In this document: one piece after another, positions 53,147-61,787 of the stretch
How the letters are laid out: each line of letters starts with the position of its first letter
How positions within the stretch are numbered: position 1 is the stretch's first letter
Assembly (NCBI GenBank): GCA_003241385.1
Contig: QFPO01000020.1
Location: forward strand, 77,592 to 141,591
Reading direction: 5' to 3'
DNA from: Rhodanobacter denitrificans
GTDB lineage: Bacteria > Pseudomonadota > Gammaproteobacteria > Xanthomonadales > Rhodanobacteraceae
DNA: 64,000 nt
The notes under the pieces: model-generated
What the model was told of the DNA's origin: nothing
What the model saw: only the letters and a program-made list of their open reading frames with translations
Database searches by the model: none
Position numbers and translations under genes: made by a program

Positions 53147-53433
53147 TTCACCGATCGCGATCGGCATGGCGACCGATGCCTCCGGTGCGCGGCGAGCGAG
53201 GCTGCGCCAGGGCGTCGCGCCAAGAACAGGCAGCCAGTCGCAGGCATCGCCGGTTGCGGGTGACGCTGCGTGAGGAAGGCAGCTCTTCTTTCCACGTCGA
53301 ACGGTAACCGAGACGGTTGGACGGCGATGCGATCTGACGCAATCCGCGCAGCCGGCGCCCGTAGTCCGGGGGCGGCAACGCGCGCGACTCGCAAGGCGCG
53401 GCGCGTAGGTTCACGGATGAGCCGACTCGACGT

Positions 53434-53973
53434 TCACCCGACCGCGACGCCGTGGCAGCGCGCGCGGCGCAGTCCGCGCCAGGTCTCCTCAAGTATCGGC
53501 AGCAGGGCCAGCGCGATCGCCGCGGTGGCGAGGATGGCAATCGACATCGGCAACGGTTCGGCCTTCGTCCGCAAGGTCCAGTCCGGCTGCCAGGTGCCGT
53601 TGCCGAACCAGGCCTCGCCGAAGGCGAGTGCGGCGGCGATCAAGGGCAGTACGTTCATGAAGCCGTGGACCTGCTGCTCGGTCGCCGAGATCAGCCGATG
53701 CCGTTGCGCATGCCGCGTGTCCCACCATGCCGTCGCCTGATGCGCGACGGCGCCGGCCACCACGAGCAGCAGGATCGCGTAGTTGAGTTCGAGCCACAGC
53801 GCGGCCCAGGCCGGCAGCGCGACCTGAGCCCATTCGGCGACATGCAGCAGCGATTCGCGCCAGCCGGCGTTGTGCTCGATCGCGACACGCCGGTGCAGCA
53901 GGTAGTCGGCGGCGCCGGCAAGCAGCCAGGCCGGCAGGATCACGCCGAGCAGGACCGCGCCGGCTGCGCTCAT
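53434..53973 (-). CDS. Multi-pass membrane protein coupled to the FAD-Rieske gene
   Basis: A 179-residue integral membrane protein with about four hydrophobic helices: VLLGVILPAWLLAGAADYLL, a segment around VALPAWAALWLELNYAILLL, FMNVLPLIAAALAFGEAWFG and ILATAAIALALLPIL. Histidines occur near helix ends (DYLLHRRVAIEHNAGW, DTRHAQRHRLIS), which is notable for a protein encoded with a redox enzyme. The ATG at 53973 overlaps the stop of the upstream oxidoreductase gene (ATGA), so the two are co-translated. I do not recognise the family. Confidence 0.8.
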   Translation of the reverse strand: MSAAGAVLLGVILPAWLLAGAADYLLHRRVAIEHNAGWRESLLHVAEWAQVALPAWAALWLELNYAILLLVVAGAVAHQATAWWDTRHAQRHRLISATEQQVHGFMNVLPLIAAALAFGEAWFGNGTWQPDWTLRTKAEPLPMSIAILATAAIALALLPILEETWRGLRRARCHGVAVG

Positions 53974-55496
53974 TCGGCCGGCTCGTCGTCGCCGAACGTC
54001 GCCGGATCGATCGCCGCGAGGCCGCTGGCGGCGGGGCCGTTCAGCACCGCGCCGTTGGCGGCTTCGAAGCGCGAGCCGTGACAGGGACAGTCCCAGCTGC
54101 GCTCGGCGCGATTCCAGCGCACGACGCAGCCCAGATGCGGGCAGCGTGCCGAGTACGCGTGCAGCGTGCCGTGTCCGTCGCGATGGACAGCGCACAGCTG
54201 CAGGCCGCGCCGCACGATGCGGCCCTCGCCGCGCGCGATCGTCTCGACGCCGCCGGCATCGGTCGGCGTGATCCAGTCGTGATACTGCCAGGCGACATTG
54301 GCGTTCTCCTTGACCCACTCGCGGCCGAACTGCTTGCGCGACGGATCGTAGACGGTGCGCCATGGATGATCCTCGCCGCCGATCAGGGTTGCGATCAGCG
54401 GGCCGGCCAGCGTGCCGTGCGTGATGCCGTTGCCCGAATCGCCGGTCACGACGTAGACGTTGCGCGCGCCGACGTCGCGGCCGATGTAGGCCAGGCCATC
54501 GACCGGCTCGATGATCTGGCCCGACCAGCTGCGCCGCAATGCGCCGAGCCCGGGCAGATGCGCGCGTGCCCAGGCCTCGAGCTCGCGGAACGGCGCTTCG
54601 TCCGGCGCGCGCTGGCCGACCTTGTGGTCGGCTCCGCCGATCAGCAGCAGATCGACGTCGCCGGCACCGTCAATCCAGCGCAGGTAGTGGTACGGATCGC
54701 CGCTGTCCCAGAACAGGGCGTCGGGCAGCAGATCGCGCGGCGCTTCGAACGCGAGCAGAAACGAACGATACGGCGCCTGCTTGGTGTGATACGCGACGCG
54801 GCGATGGAACGGCACGTTGGTGCAGACGACCACGGCGCGGCAGTCCACGTGCGGTCCTTCGGATGTGACCACGCGGCACGGCTCGCCGTCCTCGACCGAT
54901 ATCGCCTCGGCGCGGAACACGCGCCCGCCGTCGTCGCGGAACGTGCGTTCGAGTCCTCGAACGTAGGCCAGCGGATCGATGCGTGCCTGATCCGGAAAGC
55001 GCAGTGCGCGGCCGCCGTCGATCCGCAGTGCCGGCACGCAATCGGCATGGACCTCGACGCCGAGCCGCCGCGCGGCCTCGGCCTCGCGCTCGAGCAGGTC
55101 CTGCGCGCTCGACGGTGCGCGCAGCAGATAGCCGTCGACGCGCGTGAAGCCGGCTGCTTCGCCGCTCCAGCGCTCGATCAGATCGACCGCGGCACGATGG
55201 CTCTCGACCGCGCGCCGTGCGCCTTCCTCGCCGTGCTGATCCTCCAGCGCGCAGAGCCGGTCGTCGAGCGCGAACGAGACGTGGGCGCTGCTGCGTCCGG
55301 TCTCGCCGGTACCGACGCCGCGGCGGTCGAGGATCACCACGTCGTGGCCGGCCTCGCGCAGACAGCGTGCGATGGTCAGGCCGGCGATGCCGGCGCCGAT
55401 CACGCAGACGTCGGTACGCACGTCGCGGTCGAGCCGGTACAGGCGGTGCTTCGAAGCGGATCGATCCGCCCACAGACTGTCGAGTCGCGCGGTCAT
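53970..55496 (-). CDS. FAD-dependent oxidoreductase with C-terminal Rieske domain
   Basis: A 508-residue protein. Residues 25-380 are a DAO-type flavoprotein: dinucleotide-binding VCVIGAGIAGLTIARCLREA, GTGETGRSSAHVSFALDD and the C-terminal FAD contact VYVVTGDSGNGITHGTLAGP. Residues 410-505 are a Rieske [2Fe-2S] domain with CPHLGC and CPCHGSRFE. This architecture occurs in many bacteria as a putative glycine/D-amino-acid oxidase-like protein, but its substrate is unknown. The ATG at 55496 has a perfect AGGAGG. No signal peptide is seen. The membrane protein downstream is coupled. Confidence 0.9.
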   Translation of the reverse strand: MTARLDSLWADRSASKHRLYRLDRDVRTDVCVIGAGIAGLTIARCLREAGHDVVILDRRGVGTGETGRSSAHVSFALDDRLCALEDQHGEEGARRAVESHRAAVDLIERWSGEAAGFTRVDGYLLRAPSSAQDLLEREAEAARRLGVEVHADCVPALRIDGGRALRFPDQARIDPLAYVRGLERTFRDDGGRVFRAEAISVEDGEPCRVVTSEGPHVDCRAVVVCTNVPFHRRVAYHTKQAPYRSFLLAFEAPRDLLPDALFWDSGDPYHYLRWIDGAGDVDLLLIGGADHKVGQRAPDEAPFRELEAWARAHLPGLGALRRSWSGQIIEPVDGLAYIGRDVGARNVYVVTGDSGNGITHGTLAGPLIATLIGGEDHPWRTVYDPSRKQFGREWVKENANVAWQYHDWITPTDAGGVETIARGEGRIVRRGLQLCAVHRDGHGTLHAYSARCPHLGCVVRWNRAERSWDCPCHGSRFEAANGAVLNGPAASGLAAIDPATFGDDEPAE

Positions 55497-55808
55497 CAGG
55501 CCTCCTGATAGGAATCAGCGATGCCTCGCCGCGTCAGCGCCGCCGGAGGCACCGGCTCTGCATGCTCGGCGGATGCGGGTGAACCTGCCGAGAATCCGGC
55601 GGCTGGGCGTGTCGTGCGTTCACGCTGCGATCGGTGACGAATGCCGAAGCGGGTCGCGATGAATACGCCGCGCGCGCAGGGTGTGACATGCGTGTCGAGT
55701 CCGTGCCCGGCTCCCGTGGAGGCGCCCGAGCATCCGGCGGCGTTCAGCGGCGCTTGCGCGGGCAAGGGCAAGATCGCGCACTGTCTCTCGATCCCCGACG
55801 GCACCGCC
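55497..55808. other. Divergent intergenic region
   Basis: The 312 bases between the FAD-Rieske gene and the iron-permease-family gene have no supported gene. An open frame begins upstream at 55641 in phase with the downstream gene, but its first 56 codons do not look conserved. The AGGAGG ribosome-binding site of the minus-strand gene lies at the left edge. Confidence 0.45.
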
Positions 55809-56384
55809 ATGACCGCCCCGACCCGCAATCGCAAGCGTGCCCGCAGCCGTGGCGCCGGCAACGGCGATACCCGTAAAGGCAACAGCAAAGGCAACGGCAA
55901 CGAAAAGCGAGATCGCCGCCGTCCCGGCAAACGCGGCCGCATCCGGCTGTCGGGGCATCATTCGATCTTCGACCGCTTCGCGACCGTCGCCACGCACGCG
56001 GCCGGTTCGCCGTGGACGTTCAGCGGCGCCGTGGCGATCGTACTGGTCTGGGCCGCGCTCGGCCCGTTCGTCGGCTATTCCGAGGTCTGGCAGCTCGTCA
56101 TCAATACCAGCACGACGATCATCACGTTCCTGATGGTGTTCCTGATCCAGCGCTCGCAGAACAAGGACAGCGCGGCGATCCATCTCAAGCTCAACGAACT
56201 GCTGGCCTCGGACCGCAACGCCAGCAACCGGCTCGTCGCGGTCGAGGATCTGGACGAGGACGATCTGCGCCGGCTCGCCGCGTTCTACGAGCGCCTGGCC
56301 GAACTGGCCGAGCGCGAGCGTGGCATCAAGGAAACCCATTCGCTCGACGAGGCCGACGCCTCGCACGCGCGCAAGCGGCGCTGA
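55809..56384 (+). CDS. Low-affinity iron permease family protein
   Basis: A 191-residue membrane protein. A very basic N-terminal tail (residues 1-55, KRARSRGAGNGDTRKGNSKG) precedes two transmembrane helices (FSGAVAIVLVWAALGPFVGY and WQLVINTSTTIITFLMVFL). The hallmark FLIQRSQNKDSAAIHLKLNE and a cytoplasmic helical tail follow. The family was named after yeast Fet4, but iron transport is not proven for short bacterial members. The start is uncertain: an ATG at 55641 gives 247 residues, but I prefer 55809. Confidence 0.82.
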   Translation: MTAPTRNRKRARSRGAGNGDTRKGNSKGNGNEKRDRRRPGKRGRIRLSGHHSIFDRFATVATHAAGSPWTFSGAVAIVLVWAALGPFVGYSEVWQLVINTSTTIITFLMVFLIQRSQNKDSAAIHLKLNELLASDRNASNRLVAVEDLDEDDLRRLAAFYERLAELAERERGIKETHSLDEADASHARKRR

Positions 56385-56440
56385 GGCGCGTCGTCCGCAG
56401 TTGCGGCGGGCGCGCCGCCGCGGCTCCGAAGAATCGGGCG

Positions 56441-57100
56441 TCAGTCCGCCTGCGCAGGCGGCGGCCGGCGCACGCTCCAGACCAGCACGGCCGACAGCGC
56501 CAGCGCGCAGGCGCTGGCTGCCCACAGCGCGGCCAGACCGATCCGCGTCTGCGTCCAGGCGCCGATGACGGCGCCGGCGACCAGAGCCGCCCAGTGCATC
56601 AGGTACGGCCACCAGGCCAGCGGATCCTCGCCCCGCGTCGCGTCGGCGAGCAGCTGGCCGATCCGGACCAGGGTGCCGGTCATGTAGGTCAGGCCCACCG
56701 GAAAGCCGCCGATCGGCGCGAACACCGCGTTGACGGCTCCCATCGCGGCCGTCGCGCCGAATGTCGCGGCCAGCGGTGCGCCGGTATGGTCCAGCACGGC
56801 CGCGCCGGCCAGCAGCAGGCCGACCAGGGCCATCACGCGCGCCTGCGCGGCACGTGGCCGGCTGTGATGCGCAAGCCAGAAGCCGGCGAAGACGCCGGCG
56901 ACGAACGCGACGATCAGCGCGAGCGCGATACCGGCCAGCGGCGAACCTTCGGCGATCGCGACGCCGAGCCGCGTCGAGTTGCCGCTCATGAACGATACGA
57001 AGAAGCCGCCCAGGGTCAGGAAGCCGACCGCGTCGATATAGCCGGCCAGCGCGGAGAGGGCGGCGGCGAACGCGCGGGCGCGCACGGTGTATCGGATCAC
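56441..57100 (-). CDS. DUF1275 (YoaK-type) membrane protein
   Basis: A 219-residue inner-membrane protein with about six helices. The family signature is visible at the N terminus: LSALAGYIDAVGFLTLGGFF followed by SFMSGNSTRLGVA, and later GFPVGLTYMTGTLVRIGQ. The function of this family is unknown; a transport role is likely from topology only. It is convergent with the iron-permease-family gene and transcribed alone. Confidence 0.9.
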   Translation of the reverse strand: MIRYTVRARAFAAALSALAGYIDAVGFLTLGGFFVSFMSGNSTRLGVAIAEGSPLAGIALALIVAFVAGVFAGFWLAHHSRPRAAQARVMALVGLLLAGAAVLDHTGAPLAATFGATAAMGAVNAVFAPIGGFPVGLTYMTGTLVRIGQLLADATRGEDPLAWWPYLMHWAALVAGAVIGAWTQTRIGLAALWAASACALALSAVLVWSVRRPPPAQAD

Positions 57101-57266
57101 GAGCAGTCCCCGGAAACGGTGCGGCGCAGCGGCGTCCGCGGCGACATTCTCGCGTGCTTCGCGCGCGGACGCGAGCGCTGCGCCGTTCGCGGCCGGTGCC
57201 CGCGAGTCAGCGCGTGTTGCGCGGCAGCAGGCACAGTAGGCGCCGGATTCGGCGAGGAGTCATTCG

Positions 57267-57692
57267 ATGTACCAGCATGACCACGAGGATACCGCCCCGG
57301 ATACCGCGCTGGCCTTCGCCCGCGCGCGCTGCCGGCTCTATGCATCGGCCGCCCGCTGCGCGGTCGACGACGCGCTCGCCACGGTCTGGCGCGACGCCGA
57401 ACGGCAGGCCAGGCGCCATGTCGAGCGGCTCGGCATCGGCCGTACCGGCTCAGACGGTGAACCCGCCGAGCCGGCAGCCTGGACCTGTCTGATCGACGCG
57501 ATGGATCTGGCCCTGCAGAACGGCGACCGCGCTGCCGCGCAGTTGGTCGCGCAGGAATGCATCGCGGTCGCCGAAGCCCATGCGGCCGCCGCGCAGCGGC
57601 CGCCGACGGCACGGGAGCGCTACGATCGCAGACCCGGCTACGCGTGCGACGTCGAGGGCGACGTCGCACTCGGACAGGCGCAGCCGGCGTGA
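57267..57692 (+). CDS. Small hypothetical protein, Ala/Arg-rich
   Basis: A 141-residue protein I do not recognise. The ATG at 57267 has a GAGGAG ribosome-binding site at a good distance. The N terminus is acidic (MYQHDHEDTAPDTALAFARA), and the rest is helical and rich in Ala with cysteines at ARCRLYASAARCAV and WTCLID. No signal or membrane helix is seen, so it is probably cytoplasmic. Codon use fits the core genome, but it could still be spurious. Confidence 0.55.
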   Translation: MYQHDHEDTAPDTALAFARARCRLYASAARCAVDDALATVWRDAERQARRHVERLGIGRTGSDGEPAEPAAWTCLIDAMDLALQNGDRAAAQLVAQECIAVAEAHAAAAQRPPTARERYDRRPGYACDVEGDVALGQAQPA

Positions 57693-57825
57693 CGGCTGCG
57701 CCGACCGGGACCGCGCAGCGATCGGCGCGCGTGCGGCGTGCAGCCCGTGCGCTGCGCGAGTGCAGTGCAAGCGCGCGGTGCTCGCGCAGACCGAGCGAAA
57801 ACGACTCAACCGACGGAGACTACGC

Positions 57826-58017
57826 ATGACCAAGCTCGACAAACCCCTGCGACGCGAACTGGAAATCGACGGCACCGCCTATACGCTGGTCGTCGACGCG
57901 GACGGTCTCAAACTGACCGAGAAGGGCAAGCGCAATGGCGCTGCGCTGACATGGAAGGCGATCGTCAGCGGCGATGCCGGTCTGGCGGCCGCGCTGCGCG
58001 CCTCGACCGAGGCCTGA
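57826..58017 (+). CDS. 63-residue conserved-looking hypothetical protein
   Basis: A small protein with the sequence pattern LRRELEIDGTAYTLVVDADG followed by LTEKGKRNGAALTWKAIVSG. It alternates beta strands and ends in a short helix. The ATG at 57826 follows CGGAGAC. It is soluble, with no cysteines. It resembles small uncharacterised proteins that I have seen next to ku or ligD genes, but I cannot name a family. It is convergent with ku, about 30 bases between the stops. Confidence 0.68.
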   Translation: MTKLDKPLRRELEIDGTAYTLVVDADGLKLTEKGKRNGAALTWKAIVSGDAGLAAALRASTEA

Positions 58018-58046
58018 GCACGACCCGTACAGGACCGCGCGGCGCG

Positions 58047-58955
58047 TCAGCCGGCGCGCCGCGCGGTCTTGCGTACGGCCGTCTTCTTGGTGGCCGATTT
58101 CTTGGTCGCGGTGCGCTTGGCGGTCTTGCGCGGCGCCGGCGCGGCCTTGGCCGGCGTGCGCTTCTCGGTCTGGATGCTCTTCTTGAGCAGTGCCATGAAG
58201 TCCACGACATTGGTCGTGGCGTCTTCCGGCGCCTCCGGTTCCTCGACCGGCTTGACGACGCCTTTGCTCTTCATGCGCTTCTCGATCACCTTGGTCAGGC
58301 GCGCGCGGAACTCGTCCTTGTACTGGTCGGGCTGCCACTTCGCGCTCATCGATTCGATCAGCTGCGCGGCCATGTCCATCTCGGCCTTGCTGATGCGGAA
58401 CGAGGCCAGGCCGCCACTTGGAAACGCGTACTCGCTGGCCGGCACCAGTTCCTGCGGATAGCGCAGCAGGTTCAGCAGCAGCGCGTCGTCCTGCGGCAGC
58501 ACCGCGCAGAGGTACTCCCGCGTGCGGATCACGACGCGTCCGATGCCGACCCGGCCGGTCTTCTTGAGCGTTTCGCGCAGCAGCACGTAACCCTTCTCGG
58601 CCTTCTTGCCGGGCACCAGGTAGTAGGGCTTTTCGAAGAACTGCGGCGAGAGCGCGTCGCGCTCGACGAAGGATTCGATGTCGATCGACTCGTGGCTCTC
58701 CGGCGCCGCCGACTTAATGTCCTCCGGTTCGAGCACGACGTAGCTGCCCTTGTCGTACTCGAACGCCTTGACGATGTCCTTCCACGGGACCTCGGCGCCG
58801 GTGTCGGCATTGACGCGCTCGTAGCGGATCGGCTTGTTGTCGCGCGAGTCGAGCATGCGGAAGTGCAGGTCCACTCGGCGCTCGCCGCTCATCAGCGAGA
58901 TCGGCACGTTGAGCAGGCCGAATGACAGGGTTCCGGTCCAGATCGGTCGTGCCAT
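58047..58955 (-). CDS. ku: Non-homologous end-joining protein Ku
   Basis: Bacterial Ku binds DNA ends and recruits LigD for end joining. The 302-residue homodimeric type starts MARPIWTGTLSFGLLNVPIS and has RVDLHFRMLDSRDNKPIRYE, EDALSPQ-like ERDALSPQFFEKPYYLVPGK, and MDMAAQLIESMSAKWQPDQY. The C-terminal ~45 residues are a Lys/Ala/Arg tail that binds DNA. The ATG at 58955 follows GAGGATCCTC. No ligD is in the window, so the partner must lie elsewhere or be absent. Confidence 0.95.
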   Translation of the reverse strand: MARPIWTGTLSFGLLNVPISLMSGERRVDLHFRMLDSRDNKPIRYERVNADTGAEVPWKDIVKAFEYDKGSYVVLEPEDIKSAAPESHESIDIESFVERDALSPQFFEKPYYLVPGKKAEKGYVLLRETLKKTGRVGIGRVVIRTREYLCAVLPQDDALLLNLLRYPQELVPASEYAFPSGGLASFRISKAEMDMAAQLIESMSAKWQPDQYKDEFRARLTKVIEKRMKSKGVVKPVEEPEAPEDATTNVVDFMALLKKSIQTEKRTPAKAAPAPRKTAKRTATKKSATKKTAVRKTARRAG

Positions 58956-59137
58956 GAGGATCCTCGGGCGGTGCGGCGGGAAGGGAAGAGCTCTCTCGTA
59001 GCAGGCAGGCGCTGAATCGATCGCAACCGGACGCGTCGCGTCGACGCCGGGCATCCGTGCGCATGACGGTCGAACCGGCGCCCGTCGTCACCGGTCGCGT
59101 CGAAGCCGCGGTTTCGGCGCACTCTGGTGCGGATGTC

Positions 59138-61312
59138 TCAGGTCGCATCGCGCATGCGTACGCCGACCTTCGGCCGTGACCGGCGCAGATCGATGCGTCT
59201 CTCGAACACCTGCGCCGACATCGGACGGCCGTAGCGATAACCCTGGCCCTCGCTGCAGCCGGCGTCGATCAGCAGCCGCTCCTGCTCGGTGGTCTCGACG
59301 CCTTCGGCGACCACGCCCATGCCGAGCCGCTCGCCCAGATGCAGCACCGCATCGACGATCGCCGCATCGCGCGGATCGCTGGCCATCGTGCGCACGAAGG
59401 TCTGGTCGATCTTGAGCCGGTCCAGCGGCAGCGTCTTGAGCAGTCCGAGCGAGGCGTAGCCGGTGCCGAAATCGTCGAGCGCGACGCCGACGCCGGCATC
59501 GCGCAGCGCGCGTACCGTGCCGAGCAGCTTCGGATCGTTGCGGACCGCGATCGTCTCGGTGATCTCGAGCTCGAGCATCGACGGCGGCAGCGCGTGTTCG
59601 GCCAGCGCGCCGATCACCGCGTCGGCCAGATCGCCGGTGTGGAGCTGCGCCGCGAACAGATTGATGCCGAGCCGGAACGGCGGATGGCCCTGGTCGCGCC
59701 AGTGCACGGCCTGGCGCAGTGCTGCGTCGATCGTCCAATAGCCGACCGCCGCGGCCAGCGGCATCTTGTCGAGCACGTCGAGAAACGCACCGGGCGTCAG
59801 CAGGCCGAGCTGCGGATGGTTCCAGCGCAGCAGCACCTCGGCGCCGACCATCGTGCGGTCGCGCAGGTCGACCTGCGGCTGGAAGTAGATCTCGAACTCG
59901 CGCCGCGAGAAGCCGCGATGCAGGTCGGCCTGCATCGTGTGGCGCGCCTCGACCGCGCGCTTGAGCCGCGGCGCGAAGAAGCTGACGCTGCCTTCGCCGC
60001 TGCGCTTGGCCTCGTACAGCGCCAGATCGGCGTTCGACAGCAGCGTCTCGGCATCGGATGCCTGCGCGCCGGACAGGGCGACGCCGATGCTGGTGTTGAG
60101 CTGGAATGTCGTGCTGTCGATCGTGAACGCCTGCACGAATGCACCCTGCAGCTCGGCGACGAGCGCGGCCACGGCCGCGGCATCAGCGCCGTCGACGAGC
60201 ACCGCGAATTCGTCGCCGCCGAGACGCGCCAGCAGGTGGCGGCTATCGCTCCTGCGCTGCAGACGATGCGCGACCTGCGCCAGCACGAGATCGCCGGCGG
60301 AGTGGCCGAGCGCGTCGTTGACGTCCTTGAAGCCATCGAGGTCGAGCAGCAGCAGCGCGATGCCGGCCGCCTGCGGTGCCGCCAGCCGGCGCTGCAGACT
60401 GTCGAGGAACAAAATGCGGTTCGGCAGGCCCGTCAACGGATCGAAATGCGCGAGCGAGCGCAATCGGTCCTTGACCCGCTTGCGCTCGGTCAGATCGGAG
60501 ACGACCACGGCCAGGCCCCAGTCCTCGCCGGTGCGCCAGCTCGAGCGCGCGAGGCTCACCGGAAACACGCTGCCGTCGGCGCGGTGCGCCGGCGTGTCCT
60601 CGAGCGCGCCGAGCAGCACCAGGGCGCCGTCGCCGTCGCGCCCGATCGCCGCGTCGGGTACCAGCGACACGAAGGCGCGACCGAGCAGCTCGCCGCGACG
60701 ATAGGCGAACAGTGTTTCGGCCGACCGGTTCACGTAGACGATCGTGCCGTCCGCGTCTAGGCAGAGCAGGGCGCAGGGCTGCCGGTCGCAGATGCGGCGA
60801 AAGCGTTGCAGGCCCGCGATCACGTCGCGCGCGGCGCGTGCCCAGCGGCGTCGCCGTGCGACCGTCGTTGCGAGACGCGCGATCGCGTCGGCCGCCGGGC
60901 CTTCGTAGCGGCGCGCGTGATGCTCGAACAGGCACAGCATGGCCGGTACCGAGTTCGGATCCGGTTCGAGGCGCAGCGTCACGGCATAGCGCGGTGCGTC
61001 GGCAGGCGGACCGTCCGACGGCAGCGGTCGCGCCACGAACGCGTCGTCGCCGATCGCCGCGCCCGCCACGTCGATCGCAAACGCCGCTGCATCGCCGTCG
61101 TGCAGACCGACCTGCGCCTCGACCGCGAGGCCGTCCTCACGCAACGCGATCACCGCGATCGCGGCGGCGTCCAGATCGCGCCTGGCGCATTCGAGCAGAT
61201 CGTCCAGCACGGCGTGACCGGCGCTGCCGACGAGGATCGCGGCTGCCGTGATCGCCTCGCGCTCGATCATCGAGACGATCGTGGAGGGCGTATCGCCATC
61301 GTGCAGGGTCAT
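59138..61312 (-). CDS. PAS-GGDEF-EAL diguanylate cyclase/phosphodiesterase
   Basis: A 724-residue cytoplasmic c-di-GMP enzyme. The N-terminal ~150 residues look GAF-like. A PAS domain follows (CLDADGTIVYVNRSAETLFA). The GGDEF domain has the intact RLGGDEFAVL at about 363-372. The EAL domain has the variant EVLLRW at about 491, plus ELEITE, LDDFGTGYASLGLL, KIDQTFVR and GVVAEGVET. Both active sites look functional, so the net direction is unknown. The start at 61312 follows GAGGGGATGG; a much longer upstream frame is not protein-like. No transmembrane helices are seen. Confidence 0.9.
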   Translation of the reverse strand: MTLHDGDTPSTIVSMIEREAITAAAILVGSAGHAVLDDLLECARRDLDAAAIAVIALREDGLAVEAQVGLHDGDAAAFAIDVAGAAIGDDAFVARPLPSDGPPADAPRYAVTLRLEPDPNSVPAMLCLFEHHARRYEGPAADAIARLATTVARRRRWARAARDVIAGLQRFRRICDRQPCALLCLDADGTIVYVNRSAETLFAYRRGELLGRAFVSLVPDAAIGRDGDGALVLLGALEDTPAHRADGSVFPVSLARSSWRTGEDWGLAVVVSDLTERKRVKDRLRSLAHFDPLTGLPNRILFLDSLQRRLAAPQAAGIALLLLDLDGFKDVNDALGHSAGDLVLAQVAHRLQRRSDSRHLLARLGGDEFAVLVDGADAAAVAALVAELQGAFVQAFTIDSTTFQLNTSIGVALSGAQASDAETLLSNADLALYEAKRSGEGSVSFFAPRLKRAVEARHTMQADLHRGFSRREFEIYFQPQVDLRDRTMVGAEVLLRWNHPQLGLLTPGAFLDVLDKMPLAAAVGYWTIDAALRQAVHWRDQGHPPFRLGINLFAAQLHTGDLADAVIGALAEHALPPSMLELEITETIAVRNDPKLLGTVRALRDAGVGVALDDFGTGYASLGLLKTLPLDRLKIDQTFVRTMASDPRDAAIVDAVLHLGERLGMGVVAEGVETTEQERLLIDAGCSEGQGYRYGRPMSAQVFERRIDLRRSRPKVGVRMRDAT

Positions 61313-61787
61313 GCATCCATCCCCTCGGCCTTCCGGCCGTCGCTGCTGCGCCGACTCGCGCGCCGGCTCGCAGGTCCGATTCCTTGCATGCGCGGCGGCC
61401 GGCGGCCGTCGCGCGGGTCCCTTGGATCCATGGCCGCCACTGCTCGCGGCCACCAGCCGATCAGACCCCCGGCCGGGCTGCGCGTCAAGCGGCAGCGGGT
61501 CGGCACCGTGCTGGCGTGGCCGGGCAGTCGATTCGATGCGGTCGCCGCGTCGCGGGCGTTGAGCTGAACGGGCCGGACGGCAGCGGCATGGCGCGGCGGG
61601 TGCGAACGGTCGGCGCGCGGCACGAAAGCTTGACGCGCGTACGTGGCGTGAGTGACACGGAACGCGAATCGGCGCGCCGCGCCGCGCGCGGTATGATGCG
61701 GGCAGTGCGCGGCCCCGGCGGGGCCGCCGGCCCGGCCGACCGGCCGTCGCATGTGACGACGGCGCCGGCGATTCCGATTCGAGCCCC

